Positions 1 through 10,925 of a stretch of DNA of 64,000 nt are shown here, piece by piece. Made by a program: the position numbers and the translations under genes. Below the pieces are notes generated by a model. It worked only from the letters and a program-made list of their open reading frames with translations. It was not told where the DNA came from and ran no database searches. The stretch is from Halichoerus grypus. Its lineage: Eukaryota > Chordata > Mammalia > Carnivora > Phocidae. Location: positions 106,528,696-106,592,695 of the forward strand of contig NC_135720.1 in assembly GCF_964656455.1 (NCBI RefSeq), written 5' to 3'. Position 1 is the stretch's first letter, and each line of letters begins with the position of its first letter.

Positions 1-80
1 TAAGCCAGTGCTTCCTGAACACATCCTTTGGGTCCAGAAGCCTGGTGCCGGGTCATACATATGATCCTAGACTCCTTAAT

Positions 81-175
81 GCTGAGGGTATTCCATTGTA
101 CAGATGGGCCACGGAAGCCGGGAACAATAAGCTCAGTGACCTGAAATAATGGAGCAGGTATCCTGCCCCTCAGTT
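81..175 (-). repeat. MIR fragment, antisense
   Basis: Resembles the antisense MIR core: a CATTGTACAGATGGG-like stretch, then a diverged GGAAGC / AAGCTCAGTGACCTG run where MIR has its 'gaggttaagtaacttgccc' segment. Old and short, so the family call is tentative. Confidence 0.4.
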
Positions 176-646
176 CACATGTGTCACAACTGGTGTCTCC
201 TGTGTGGCCTTCTGCATTCGTTGGCACTGATTTCCGACACGGCTGGGGTGGGGGTATGGTCAGTGGGCTGGCAATAGAATGGTTCTCTGGGGGGGAGCTC
301 GCCGCTCCAGGGCACATCCCGACCCTGACCGGCAGCTTTGCTGGTGGATCAGCATCCTTGCTCCCCGCCGAGGCCTTGCAGATCTGTGTGGGCTGTGTGC
401 CCCTGGAAACACACTGAGGCACGGGTCAGTTCAAAGAAAAGTTAAGGTCTTCTTTTTCTTTCCTTTTTTTTTTTAAAGCTACCCTCTCGCCAATTCTGTT
501 TTATGTCCGTGGTCTTTTTGGCTTTGCTGTGATTGGAGTGTATGTAAGCCTGCTCTGAGAGTCTGAGTCCAAGTCCTGATGGAGAGGTTATACTCAGAGG
601 CCCTCTACACCAGTGAGACTTGTGCACCTACCTACCTTCTTGTGGC
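176..646. other. Single-copy DNA with a T-rich tract
   Basis: No recognisable repeat or exon. A pyrimidine run (about 449-475) is the only local feature. Two short open frames on the + strand here match nothing I know. Confidence 0.5.
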
Positions 647-656
647 TTCATTTCTG

Positions 657-860
657 TGTTTTTTTTTTAAGATTTTATTTATTTATTTGACAGAGAGAGA
701 GAGGGAGGGGGAGAGCACAAGCAGGGGGAGCTGCAGGGAGAGGAAGAAGCAGGCTCCCTGCTGAGCAGGGAGCCCGATGGCGGGGCTCCATCCCAGGACC
801 CTGAGATCATGACCGGAGCCGAAGGCAGACGCTTAACCGACTGAGCCACCCAGGCGCCCC
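657..860 (-). mobile_element. CAN-SINE (tRNA-Lys-derived), antisense
   Basis: Reads in antisense from the A-tail (T run, then AAGATTTTATTTATTTATTT) to the tRNA-like head (GCCACCCAGGCGCCCC). It is full length for the family, about 200 bp. A target-site duplication TTCATTTCTG lies at 647-656 and 861-870. A non-autonomous Pol III-type retroposon mobilised by L1. The tRNA-like part is not a tRNA gene. Confidence 0.95.
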
Positions 861-870
861 TTCATTTCTG

Positions 871-2010
871 TTTTGTTTGTTTTAAATCACTGTTGGAGTA
901 GAGGTATGGAGAGCTTAAGCAAACTTGTATGTGACAGATGGAAGGAATAGGGCATGGGACTGAAACAGTTTTTAAACACCCAAACAGGATCGCCTCCAGC
1001 GGAAACTTGGCCTTCATGGGCTAATTTGGGGAGTTCTAACGAACCTGCTACTGGACTCCCTACTTTCTGAAGAGCCCAAGCCTTAGGTGTCTTTTATCCC
1101 ACCAAGCTGTTCAGAGGCATGCTAAGGCCGAGGTGGTAACGTTCGAGCAGATAAACCATGTGGGAGGAGGGTAGAGCTTTTAGGCAAATCTCATGGCAGG
1201 CTGGTGTTCAGTTGTTTGTGAATCAGACACGCAGAGAGGTTGGTTTGCATGACTGGGGGCTGACCACCTGACAGTAGTCCATGGCTGAGGTTCAGTCCTG
1301 GTGTGAGGCCGCCAGCCTAGAGCCTCAGGGCTCAGCTCACCTCTCTTGTTCTTCTGCCAGTGGGGGTTGGGCCAGTCTCACTGCCTGACGGACAAGTATA
1401 AATACATGAGAAATCATTCAAAACCTCCGGTCTAGCTTCCTTGAAATTTTCCCGTCCTGTTCCAGTACTGCCTTCATATAGCCAAGTCTTCTTTTTTTTA
1501 AACTCCGCAATGAAATCAAAGCTGAATCTTTTAACCACGTTTATCTGAGTTCAGTCTAGGTTCTGTTGTCTCCCAGTAGGGTTTTAATGCCCGAGAGCTA
1601 AACAGCTCCCTGGGTGTAATCTCGCAGTTTAAGTGTAGTCTCCGGCTCTGTTGACTATAAAATTCTTGTGAGAAATGTGGCCTGGAACACGAAATATATA
1701 TGAACTTGGCCTTTTTTTTTTCTTAATTAGAAAGGGGTGCTCTATCTTTGATTATTGTGTTAAGTTCTGTTAGTTCAGTGTTCAGCCCTGGGGAGGGATT
1801 GCCTCCCCAGTTTGCCCATGAACAAGGAGAGTCAATTCGAACGGTTTAAAACTAATAGTGTTTGTGGCTTAGAAGCCCACCTTGTCATTAACCACCAGTG
1901 AATGCCAGCCTGAAACATGTACTTGTGCCCGCGTAAACCGCAAGGTTGTGGAAAAACGTAAAGGAAATGGGGGGGGGGTAAGTTGGTAGTAAAAGGTAAA
2001 GCTTGTGGGT
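871..2010. other. Single-copy DNA, no gene seen
   Basis: Mixed-composition sequence without a recognisable transposon or exon. Short T runs occur near 1489 and 1711. A G run (about 1969-1977) precedes the TG microsatellite. Confidence 0.5.
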
Positions 2011-2015
2011 GGGGG

Positions 2016-2016
<1 letters not shown>

Positions 2017-2061
<45 letters not shown>
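2017..2061. repeat. (TG)n microsatellite
   Basis: About 22 uninterrupted TG units. Long pure CA/TG tracts are usually length-polymorphic and can adopt Z-DNA. Open frames reading through it as poly-His-Thr are artefacts. Confidence 0.95.
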
Positions 2062-2062
<1 letters not shown>

Positions 2063-2224
2063 GGGAGGGGTGTTGAAGGATAGATAAAAGAGAAAGGGAA
2101 ACAAAGTCTGGCTGCACTCCAGGCCCTTAGGCAGGGTTGGACGTCACTAGTGAGAGAAGGTTAGCAGTGCGCCAACTCAGTATTGCTCTTCTAATGTCTT
2201 CATTTGTTTAGATTTGTATTTTTT

Positions 2225-2414
2225 TTTCAAAGATTTTATTTATTTATTTGTCAGAGAGAGAGAGCAGAAGCAGGGGGAGCTGCAGGCAGAGGGAGAGGGA
2301 GAAGCAGACTCCCCGCTGAGCAAGGAGCCCGATGAGGGGCTTGATCCCAGGACCCGGAGATCATGACCTGAGCCGAAGGCAGACGCTTAACTGACTGAGC
2401 CACCCAGGCGTCCC
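2225..2414 (-). mobile_element. CAN-SINE, antisense
   Basis: A-tail side at 2225-2250 (TCAAAGATTTTATTTATTT) and head at about 2395-2414 (GCCACCCAGGCGTCCC). The duplication TAGATTTGTATTTT (from 2209) is matched by TAGATTGGTATTTT at 2415-2428 with one mismatch. Confidence 0.95.
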
Positions 2415-2538
2415 TAGATTGGTATTTTAAAACTTAAGAGAAGAAGCAGCATCAGGCAAACAGTACATTTGTTGGAGTGGAGTGGATTTATCTCCATGAG
2501 CCCACCTTTATTCATTAGATGACTTCATTCATCTAGGC

Positions 2539-2750
2539 CAGTGGCTCTAAGCTGGGGGGTGATTTTGCCCCCAGGGGACATTTGATGATGTCTGGAGACC
2601 TTTTTGGTCGTCACAATGGTTTGGGGGGGGTTACTGGCAACAAGTGGGTAGAGGCCTGGGATAGCTGCTCAACATCCTGCAATGCAAAGGACAGCCCCAC
2701 AAAAAAGCGTTCTCAGTCCAAGGTGTCAGTGCTAAGGTTGAGAACCCTTG
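2539..2750 (+). mobile_element. MER20 (hAT-Charlie DNA transposon)
   Basis: Nearly full-length MER20 (about 212 bp; the consensus is near 219 bp). It starts CAGTGGCTCTAAGC and ends GGTTGAGAACCCTTG, so both ends are present. Internal landmarks are CCCCCAGGGGACATTTG, GTCTGGAGACCTTTTTGG and CATCCTGCAATGCA. Non-autonomous and ancient. MER20 copies are known in the literature to have been co-opted as uterine/decidual regulatory elements. Nothing in this copy shows that it is active. Confidence 0.85.
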
Positions 2751-4030
2751 ATGTCAGGGCTTGGTTGTTGTCCATTCATCCCGAGACTGCAGAGGCTTGG
2801 CGCTGGGTGGTTGGAGGTACATATTCCTAATGAAGTAGAACCTCCGGGTCCAGGAAGCTTACTGCTCCGAAGATCTGAAAGGGTCCCAGGAATTGGCCTC
2901 TTGGCCAAACTGTACTAATTTTGCAGCTTGGTGTCTTTTTTTTCATCCTTCTGACAATTTCCCATCTTATCTTGTGGTACCATGGCCCTGTCCCCCAACA
3001 CGAATTCTCTGACTTAGTGCATTTTGCCCCCACCCCATGCACAATGCCATAATTTGAATTATTTTACTTTTCTATCTCTACCACCCATCTTGAGGCTGTG
3101 TTGGACAAGTTCTTGGGCCTCTTTGGGGAATCTGCTTTTCTCTACCCCAAACGAGCTTAATGAATCTCCAAATTGCCGTTTTGCATAGGACGTATCCTGG
3201 GTGCCATTTTCCCCCCATAGAGAGAATTAAAAACATGAGCTACTTAATAAACTATAGACCTACTGCCAGTCAACTGTAAAGCACATGCCTCTTCCAGGCC
3301 ACTTTTTGACAAGTTTCAGGTAAGAATGATAACATATTAAATTATTAGGCAGTTTTATGGCTGTGCAGGGCAGATTTATCCTTCGATGAATAAATATTGC
3401 TGTAGCCCAATTTAGAACTTGACAAATGCTGATTTACAGCTTTAAATATATATAAAGGTTATTTTATGATGAAGTGGCAGTGGTAGTGGGGTAGGTTTAA
3501 AAACAGTGACGGCTGTGGCACCTTTGAGTAATGTGCCATTAAAATGGTGCCGCGAGCAGAGCTGCGGGGAGGAACCGGGTGGCTGCTGGGGGTTCCTGTC
3601 ACTCCCGAGAGGTATTGGGGGTCCAGGTCACTTTTGTGATGCACGGTCCCAGCTGATAGTGCTTTAAGGCACTATTAAAAGTGTAGGTACCCCCGGGTCC
3701 CTTGCGGTCCATCGTGCCGTGCACCTTCCAAAGGATTCCACTTGCCCACGTGTGGAGCTTCAGGGTGGTGGTGGTTCCAATATCAAGACTGTACATTTCT
3801 CAGGTATGGAAGGTAGTTTTGAGGAGGAATGCTTTCAAAACCGAAGCGAGGAGGGAGGCTGGTGAGTTTCTTGTGTGTTCTGGATGTGGAGATCATCCTC
3901 CTTTTGCATCAAAACCACCTGGGGTGTTTGAAGAGAATGGATACTTACAGGAATAGAAAATGTATAATTGACGCTGACCTTTAATATCTGTTGCATGCAT
4001 CCATGCATAATGATGGTAGAGCTAGAGCAG
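2751..4030. other. Single-copy DNA, partly AT-rich and repeat-free
   Basis: No recognisable transposon or exon. The part at about 3180-3480 is AT-rich with non-repetitive words (AATATTGCTGTAGCCC, GCTGATTTACAGC) and resembles conserved non-coding DNA. That is an impression only. Confidence 0.4.
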
Positions 4031-4573
4031 TTACTTGAAGTCCTTTCCTCTTTATTTATTTGTTCCTTTATTTATTAATACGTGCACATGGCATGAAAGT
4101 TGGAAGTGACAGAGTCTCAGGTAGTGTATAGTAACTCTTCTTCCCCTTCTGCCCAGCATCTCCCAGTTCCCTTCGCTAGAGATAACCCTGTTACTAGCTT
4201 CTTGGTTATCTTTCTTGAAGCTTATCTTTCTCATAAATGCACATATGAACCCATAGTATTTTTCAGCGGCTGCTAGCATACTCTTCATGCCAGTCTGTGC
4301 CTCACCTGTTTCCCTAATGGCATACGTGGAAAAGTAGTCCACATGATGACATAAGAGAATACCTTCATTGTGTTTTATAACTGCATAGTGTTCCATTTTA
4401 TGGATGAGCCACAATGTATTAAAGCAATTCCCCAGCAGTGGACATTGAAGCTGTTTCTAGTCTTTTGTCATTTCAAATCACACTGCTGTAGTATCCTTGT
4501 ATACACACCATTTTGCATATGTAGGAGTATGTCTGCAGAAGAAATTCTTAGAAGCAGAGTTGCTGGTAAAAGC

Positions 4574-4605
<32 letters not shown>

Positions 4606-4930
4606 CTGTGTGTCTGTGTGTCTGTGATATTGGTAGACATTGCAAGGATCCTTTCAAGGAGTTGGCTCAACATCCTGCAATTTACATGAATGAGACATCC
4701 TCGCCAACACAGTGAGTTATCAAAGTTTTTGATCTTTGCCAATCTGATAGATGAGAATTGGTATCTCAGTTTTAATTTGCATTTCTTTTATGAGTGCGGT
4801 CGAACACTTTTCACAGGTTTAAGATCCATTTGTATTTCCTTTCCTTTTAATTCATATCTGTTGCCCGTTTTTCGATCAGGTTGTTGATCGAAATTTCATC
4901 ATCTTTTAGATTCAGTATCTGTTTGACCCA
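4031..4930 (-). mobile_element. Old L1 (L1M-type) remnant, antisense
   Basis: Reads as the antisense 3' end of an old LINE-1. Landmarks are CTGCATAGTGTTCCATTTTATGG, AATTTGCATTTCTTTTATGAG and TTGATCTTTGCCAATCTGATAG. The minus-strand translation near 4390 contains MEHYAVIKHNE, like the ORF2 C-terminal 'MEYYSAIKKNE' signature. Many stops and a TG microsatellite interrupt it. No function remains. Confidence 0.7.
4576..4626. repeat. (TG)n microsatellite, imperfect
   Basis: TG units with TCTG interruptions near the 3' end. It lies inside the antisense L1M, so it arose or expanded after that insertion. Confidence 0.95.
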
Positions 4931-5462
4931 TTTCTGTACTTGGTGGAGCTCACTCCTGGGGGCCGAGACCGACGAGGCACGCATTCAAATGAGGCTTTGG
5001 GGAGTAGGATGGATCCACCATGCTAGTGATGAAGATGGGTCCATTTTCTTGGGTGTGGCCACTGTTGCCTCTGAGGCTGCTGGAGTCCCTGAGCCTAGCG
5101 GTTTCTGGTGGCATCCCCGCTGCGCTCCTGCAGAAGTCTGACTCAGCAGACAGCAAGTTGGCCATGTGAGGATGGATTGGTTTTGGGGTTGGACATGAAT
5201 GAGACCGGGGAGGCCGGGGTTGGGAGGGGGAGGAGTGGCATACTGAGACTTGGGGCGCTGACTATTTGCGTTTAGGCAGGGAAAGAGGCATCGCAATTGC
5301 ACTGAAAATTTTCAAATACGTGGTGTCTGAGAAGTCAGGGAAAATAGGATACACTTAATTTTAAGTAGTATGTCAGTCACATTTTCAGTACTATGCTTTA
5401 ATATGGTTTTATTTTTCAGCCTTCAGACACCTTTCCAGAGGAGGTTTATCTAAACCTAAAGC
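4931..5462. other. Single-copy DNA
   Basis: No exon or known repeat recognised. A purine-rich GGGAGGGGGAGG run lies at about 5221-5232. Confidence 0.45.
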
Positions 5463-5701
5463 GGAGTTTCTCAACCAAGAACGATTTCTGCACCACCCTC
5501 CTGCCCTTACCCCAGGGAGTGTCTAGAGACATTTTTGGTTGTCACATTTGGGGACAGGGGGCGGGGGGGCGGAGAAAGCCAGGGGCATCAAGTGGGTGGA
5601 GACCAGGGATGCTGCTAAACATTCTGCAATGCACAGGACGGCCCCCGCAGCAGAGAGTTTCCAGCCCGAAATGCCAATAATGTCAATACGAGGAAAGCCC
5701 T
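5463..5701 (+). mobile_element. MER20 (hAT-Charlie), second copy
   Basis: Same family as 2539-2750. It carries GTTTCTCAACCAAG, AGACATTTTTGGTTGTCACA, GATGCTGCTAAACATTCTGC and CAATGCACAGGACGGCCC. It is more diverged, with an inserted C/G-rich stretch and a shortened right end (ACGAGGAAAGCCCTCG). Confidence 0.8.
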
Positions 5702-6344
5702 CGTAAAGCGACAGGGTCCAGTGGTAAATCTGGAAACAAAAACAAAAACAAAACCAAAACCCAAAAAACTGTTTCCTTCAGTTTTCAGACAGTTTGGACT
5801 TTCTGTAGTGTCACATTTAGATGAACTTTCCCTGAAAAGGTGTGGAGGTTGAAGAACATGGAGAATTTGATTTGAAAATGTGACTAGCACACTGTTTAAA
5901 AAGAAGTCAATCCTATGTTTCCTGAGGTTTTGGACTCCCTGTGGGATTCAGTGGGAGCAGAGACCTGTCACTACCGTCGTCCTTTCTTACTGCCATTACG
6001 CTTTGCCCTGTGCGTACCTGCACATAAAAAGTGGAGGGCGGGGGCGCGGAACTTTTAAACCCGAGACCCCTGAGAGGAGAGGGACCTGGATGCCAACATG
6101 ATGGCATTTTCAGATCTCCGGGTGCTCAGCACAGTGGGAGGGCGGCACTGGGACCCTGATGGGCTCTGTCTCAGTCCCCCCAGCCCTCAGCACGCCTGTT
6201 GCGGGTGGCCCTCAACCCCGGAGGTTCAGAGGAACCAGCAGAAATACCCTAGGATTTTCCTCATTGTTTTCAGAGAGGGAGGGCGCTGAAAGCCCCTGCT
6301 GGGGAGGCCACCAGCCCAGTTGAAATCTTTATTCCTCACCCAGG
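5702..6344. other. Single-copy DNA
   Basis: No exon or known repeat recognised. An A/C-rich AAACAAAAACA tract lies at about 5728-5768. Confidence 0.45.
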
Positions 6345-6500
6345 CGCTACTTTGGGCCGGCCTCGGTTGCCTCTTCGGTAAAAAGGGAGCAGTATTAGCA
6401 TGACTAGGAAGATGAACTGAGTTAGTATACGGAAAGTACTTCGCACATACCTGTTCGTGTTCGCCATTAGTATTATTGTGATTGTGATTATTGGCTTCAG
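6345..6500 (+). repeat. MIR
   Basis: Diverged sense MIR. CTCGGTTGCCTCTTCGGTAAAAAGGGA corresponds to the 'cagtttcctcatctgtaaaatgggg' core, followed by a GAACTGAGTTAGTATACGGAAAG-like segment (MIR: 'aaatgagttaatacatgtaaag'). Confidence 0.65.
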
Positions 6501-7300
6501 CCCTCGGAGGTTCCAACCTTCCTGCCCCTACTCTGCAGTTCTCTGGAAACCCTTTGCTAAGATGAGCCAGCATACTTGATTCCCAGGATGCCTTTGGTGG
6601 CTTCCCCAAGTCCACATGAACATGAGTGCCCCTCGCTGTGTCTGAGGAGGGCTCTGCTTCTCCCAGGAGGCGCCAGGAGCTTTACTGAGCCAGCCCTGTG
6701 CTCTCCGTCTCCATCTCTGTCCGCCCATCCCTGACCTCCATCGAGGAAGGCTTGGGCCTGCCTCTCTGAGATGGGTCTCCTCCTTTCACTCTCCTGATTC
6801 CGATTCCCGTGGCCAATTTCCTGTCTCCCACCCCATCACCTGGTGTGACTGCCTTGGAAAAGCCCAAGTTGGAAGCTGAGAGGAAGTTTGTATCTGGGCC
6901 GTGGACTTCCCTTCCATGAAGGACTTGGCTTCGGTCAGGCCTGGGCTCGTGAGCTCGCTGCTCTTGGTCCTCAAGGTGCATTTCAGCTTGGCCTCAGCCA
7001 CAGTCACCAGAAAGGGTTATTTATAAAATGCGGACAGGCTTTGGCCAGAACTTAAAAACAGTCTGCCGAAGTGTTGTCGGGTGAAGCCAAGTTCTCATTT
7101 TATTTTCTTTATATTCACTTTGAAGGTTCGTATCCAGATAGTTTTCATGGATCTTTCAATGGCGGGAGATCACAAGAGTTTGTGCCTGGGTTGGGTGGTT
7201 CACTCTGAATGCTTCAATCAGCATCTTCTTTTAAGAACTCACAAAACCTACAGAAGACTTATGGGATACAGTGGGGTAATGGAGGTAGAGTGGCACAGAA
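6501..7300. other. Single-copy DNA
   Basis: Nothing recognisable as an exon or transposon. A repeat-poor stretch at about 7015-7180 could be conserved, but I cannot test it. Confidence 0.4.
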
Positions 7301-7311
7301 ACCCTGTCCCC

Positions 7312-7496
7312 AGGGAGCTTCCAGTCCCATGGAGGTGGCTCAGCCCCTGACAGCAGGTGCTCCCAATCTCTTGAGGGAAATACAGCCCCCGACCCTCATG
7401 GAGTCCCCAGTCTAATGGAGGAGGCATAGGATGAATTCGCAGTCTGATGGTGAGATAGCTCATATTCTCGGGGAGCTCCCAGTCTGTTGGAGGAGA
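7312..7496 (+). repeat. Three diverged copies of a ~25-bp 'gggagctcccagtct' unit
   Basis: Three similar segments occur at about 7312-7337, 7398-7424 and 7470-7496. All are variants of GGAGCTCCCAGTCTGTTGGAGGAG, spaced about 86 and 72 bp apart. The unit resembles the 'ctcatggagcttacattctagtgggg' segment of a common ancient mammalian repeat. This may therefore be one old repeat with internal periodicity. Confidence 0.5.
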
Positions 7497-7499
7497 GAT

Positions 7500-8049
7500 A
7501 AACCCTGCTTATCTATATCTGGCCTGGTGGAGGAGACCTGAGTCTTGCTTTCTGACCCGGTTTGATGATGTGTGATGCAGACAGAACCCTCAAAGAAATG
7601 GGCAGGATGGAGCACTTCTTAACCCCATAGCCTTCTTCTCTGTCCACGATAGAAGTGGGGGAGATAGGAGAGACCATGGCAGCCCGGGGAAGAGGCAGAT
7701 TCAGCAGTACCCTTTGATTGGGCCGTAGCAGCCGCTTTTACCAGCCTCTGCCTGCCCAGCCCCACCCCGAAACATGTGGAGGCTGCGCTATCTTTAGTGG
7801 TCACCCTTTGTAATCTTTAGAGGCCGTTGCTGACGTGGCTGCTTCCTGGGCTGGACCTCTCTCCCTAGAGAGCTGTGCTTTTTGCTGGGTGAGAATTTGG
7901 CTTGGGGCAGGGGAGGCAGTGCAGAGTGACTAGGGGCTTCCAAAACTTGGCTGCAGTCCCTTGCCTTCTCCTGAGTCACAGGGTGAGACTTTGAGACCCT
8001 TTAGACAATCTGTTCTAAGGTAAAAAAAAAATAAGAATATCCTAGAAAG
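7500..8049. other. Single-copy DNA
   Basis: No exon or known repeat recognised. It ends in a short A run near 8021-8030. Confidence 0.45.
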
Positions 8050-8185
8050 GACGTTAGACATCATCTAGTTTTATCTTCCCATTTCACAGAGGAGAATGTG
8101 GAGGCCCAGAGAAGGGAAGTGTTTTTCTCAAGGTTGCTTAGAGGTTGTGCTGGGCTTATGGCCTAGCTCCTGAATCTGATCCTTA
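8050..8185 (-). repeat. MIR-like ancient SINE, antisense
   Basis: CATCATCTAGTTTTATCTTCCC, CATTTCACAGAGGAGAATGTGG and AGGCCCAGAGAAGGGAAG match the common antisense MIR-type pattern ('attttacagatgaggaaactgaggcccagag'). Subfamily uncertain. Confidence 0.55.
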
Positions 8186-8239
8186 GAGAAGAGGCCTGGT
8201 AACAACAGCAATCAGGGAAGTCCTGGTAAAGTCTATGCC

Positions 8240-8765
8240 AGGTCACTTATTCCCCCTGCTCCGAGCCTGCATACTCCCATCCCACTTGGAGTAAAACCAA
8301 AGGTATTTCTGTGGCTTCAGGGCTGGCCTGATCTGGCTCCCATCCCCCTGCCTCTCTGTCTGCCACTTAGCTTCTCATTCATGCCACACTAGACTTCTGA
8401 TTGTTCCTTGAACATCCCAGGACATTTCTACCTCAGGGCCTTTGCACTTGCTGATCCTTTCGCCTGGAATATCTTCCCCAGATGACTCACTTCTCTGCCT
8501 CTTTCGGAGAGCCCCAACCTGACCATCCTAGATACAATGCCTTCCTTCCCTACCATTCTCTATCTCTCTTATCCTGCTTTACTTTTCTCCAGAGCACTTG
8601 TCACCATCTTAAATGGCATGTATTCATTTATTTCCTAATTCTTCCTCATTTCCTCCCTTTAGAATGTAAATACCGAAACATGGTCTGTTTTCTTCTCTGC
8701 TTTGCGCCCAGCAACCAGAACATGTGGGACACATAGTAAGTGCTTAATATCTATTTGTTCAAAGG
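8240..8765 (+). mobile_element. L2 LINE 3' end
   Basis: Long sense L2 tail: CTCAGGGCCTTTGCACTTGC, CTTTCGCCTGGAATATCTTC, CACTTGTCACCATCTTA, then GACACATAGTAAGTGCTTAAT and TTTGTTCAAA at the 3' end. This order matches the L2 3' UTR. Inactive. Confidence 0.85.
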
Positions 8766-9334
8766 AGGGAAGGAGGGAGTATAAAACACAAATTGAAATC
8801 GCTTGATGTTAAGGTTGGTTTGATTTGGTTAGGCCAAAAAAAAAAAAAAAAAAGACAAAACCTGATGGGTGGCAGAGAGCCCATCACCTTCCGGGGGCCA
8901 TCTGGACCTGTGTCTTAGGTGTGGCTAGTCGCAGTCCCCGTCACCCCCTCACTCCATCCACTTTGCATTATCCTTTTACCTATAACTAGAAAAAACTAGG
9001 TTAAACTTCACCCTTCCCAGAAAAAAAAAAAAGTGTTTATAAATGCCCTGGACTTGGAAAGGCTGTGACCCCTCCCCTGGAGCGCTTCTCGCCTTTTGCC
9101 AAATGATGGAACAGAGATTGTGCTGGTGGAAGGAAGCTGCCTCTTCTCCCTTGGGGTTTATAAGTCTTAAACTTAGCTGCACGACCAGAGAGACTCCCTT
9201 TTCGCAAGGACAAAGACAAGTACCCCAAGATTTGTGTTGAGGATCCAGGAGCAGATTGGGGGCCAGGACGCATGCACCCAATATATGAATTTTGGTTGGA
9301 CTCATGAAGCTGGGAGGTTGGAAGGGGAAGCTGA
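8766..9334. other. Single-copy DNA with two A-rich tracts
   Basis: An A run lies at about 8836-8853 and another at 9020-9032. No convincing retroposon body attaches to either. No exon recognised. Confidence 0.45.
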
Positions 9335-9445
9335 AAGCTCCCGGGTTCTGGTCCTGCCTCTTTTTGTGGGTGGCCTTGGCTAGTTACTTCCTCTCTCGCA
9401 GCTTAGCTTCCTCATCTATAAAATAAAAGAATTGGACTGAACCTG
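9335..9445 (+). repeat. MIR
   Basis: Sense MIR core: GTTCTGGTCCTGCCTC, GTGGCCTTGGCTAGTTACTTCC and AGCTTCCTCATCTATAAAAT. Confidence 0.75.
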
Positions 9446-9472
9446 GCGGGGGGGGGGGGGGTGGGGTGGGTC
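9446..9472. repeat. G homopolymer / G-rich tract
   Basis: A run of about 13 G followed by TGGGGTGGG. It could form a G-quadruplex. Homopolymer length is also prone to assembly error. Confidence 0.8.
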
Positions 9473-10074
9473 AAGGCTCCTGGGGATTCATGCGGATGGG
9501 TTGTTCCTAAGGCTCCCCTCCATACTGACATCAGTACTCTGACACTCTCTGGATCGAATACCGGGTTTTTGGTGAAACCATGACTTCCTTGATAATGCTG
9601 GAAATAGAGGTGACAGTTAAAAAAAAAAAAGTAAATGTTAAAAAGTGTTCTCAGTGCCAGTTACTGTAGTAAGTGTGGGGTTTTTTTTTCTTTCTTCTTC
9701 TTGGTCTTAACCTGTAAGCGATTACAAGATCAAACAAGTTTCAGTTTGAGTCCCCCTGCTTTACAGTCTGAGTGTGTACGGCGTTGACTTACCACGTTTA
9801 CTTTCAACTAGTCGGGCTGTTCCGGGGTGGCTTTTTATCAGCCAGCTGCTCAGCCGTCAGGGTAGGCAGGCTTGGTCTTGGGCAGTTTGGACGCTGGGTT
9901 TTCAGCACCCATGTAGACCTGGCACCTCTTCCCCATTTATCTGCCGTCTCACTCCCCGGCACCCCAACCTGACTCAGTAAGCTGCTGTCATACAGCAGTC
10001 TCTTTGGGGAGACTGTCAAGTTTCAACCCCCTCCCAAACCCCCGCCTCTTGCCCGGGACCAGCTACATACTTTG
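9473..10074. other. Single-copy DNA
   Basis: An A run lies near 9620 and a T run near 9681. No gene or named repeat recognised. Confidence 0.4.
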
Positions 10075-10215
10075 CTGGGCCCAGCGCAAAATGAAAATGC
10101 AGGGCCCCTTGTTTAAAGATGAAGACTTTCAAGATGGCGACAGTAGTGCATTCAATCAAGTGTGGGGCCCTCTAAACCTACACCGGTCACATGCCCTTGT
10201 GGCTGGCTCTGCTCT
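10075..10215 (+). repeat. Ancient unassigned repeat
   Basis: Carries GCAAAATGAAAATGCAGGGC, TTTCAAGATGGCGACAG and GTGTGGGGCCCTC. This is a word order I recognise from a common mammalian interspersed repeat but cannot name. Open frames crossing it are not treated as genes. Confidence 0.4.
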
Positions 10216-10504
10216 TCCATCTTCCATTCCCAGGACCATAGAGATGTATAAAACACATTTGGAGGGTCACGACAAGTTTCCTCAGAAGGAATTTGAGGTG
10301 TCGCTGTCATGGCCTGTGGTGAGATTCACAGCTTCTGGCCTGAGGCACTCTGTGTTTGGGAAATCATGTGTGTATAGTGGGGAGGGTTTGGGCAGTGTCC
10401 TTGGGTGCCGGTGGGAGGCTCAGAGGACGATGGTTTAGAAATGGTTGCGTTGCCCAAGCAGCCCCAAGGATACTGGAAGCTCCTTTCTGCAGATGCATCA
10501 TTTG

Positions 10505-10925
10505 CTTTGCCCTTTAAAGTCCTTTGATGGATAAACAAAATGTGGTATATCTGTACAGTGGAGTATGATTTAGCCATAATCAGGAATGGAGTACTGGTGT
10601 GTGCTACAACACAGAGGAACCCTGGAAACATCATGTTAAGCGCAAGAAGCTGGACACAAAAGGCCACATATTGTATGGTTCCATTTATAGGAAATGTCCA
10701 GAATGGGCGAGTCCATAGAAACAGAAAGTGGTTGCCAGGGGAAGAGGAGTGGGGAGTGACGGCTAGTGGGTATGGGGGTTTTTTGGGGGGTGATGAAAAT
10801 AATCCTGAAGTTAGTGGCGATGGTTGGACAACCTCGTGACTATGCTAAAAGACCACTGAACTGTGCAGTTTAAAGGGTAAGTTTTACAGTTCATGAGTTA
10901 TATCTCAGTTTCTTAAAAAACATGA
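10505..10925 (+). mobile_element. L1M 3' end (L1MB/L1MC-like)
   Basis: Sense 3' end of an old L1: GGTATATCTGTACAGTGGAGTATG, TTAGCCATAATCAGGAATGG, ACATATTGTATGGTTCCATTTATA, AACAGAAAGTGGTTGCCAGG and the terminal CTGTGCAGTTTAAAGGGTAAG...GTTATATCTCAG. It is 5'-truncated and ends in a short A-rich tail. Confidence 0.85.

Noticed and set aside
661..860. tRNA-like A/B-box sequence in the SINE heads
   Set aside because: These are retroposed tRNA-derived SINE heads, diverged and without a cloverleaf I would trust, so not annotated as tRNA genes.
1832..2117. His/Thr-repeat open frames across the TG tract
   Set aside because: Translation of a dinucleotide microsatellite. The same applies to frames at 4497-4742, 40578-40870 and 55320-55703.
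4052..4414. 120-codon - frame
   Set aside because: It is a remnant of L1 ORF2 C-terminal sequence (MEHYAVIKHNE) in an old antisense L1M, not a host gene.
10004..10438. 144-codon + frame
   Set aside because: Crosses an ancient interspersed repeat and has no domain.
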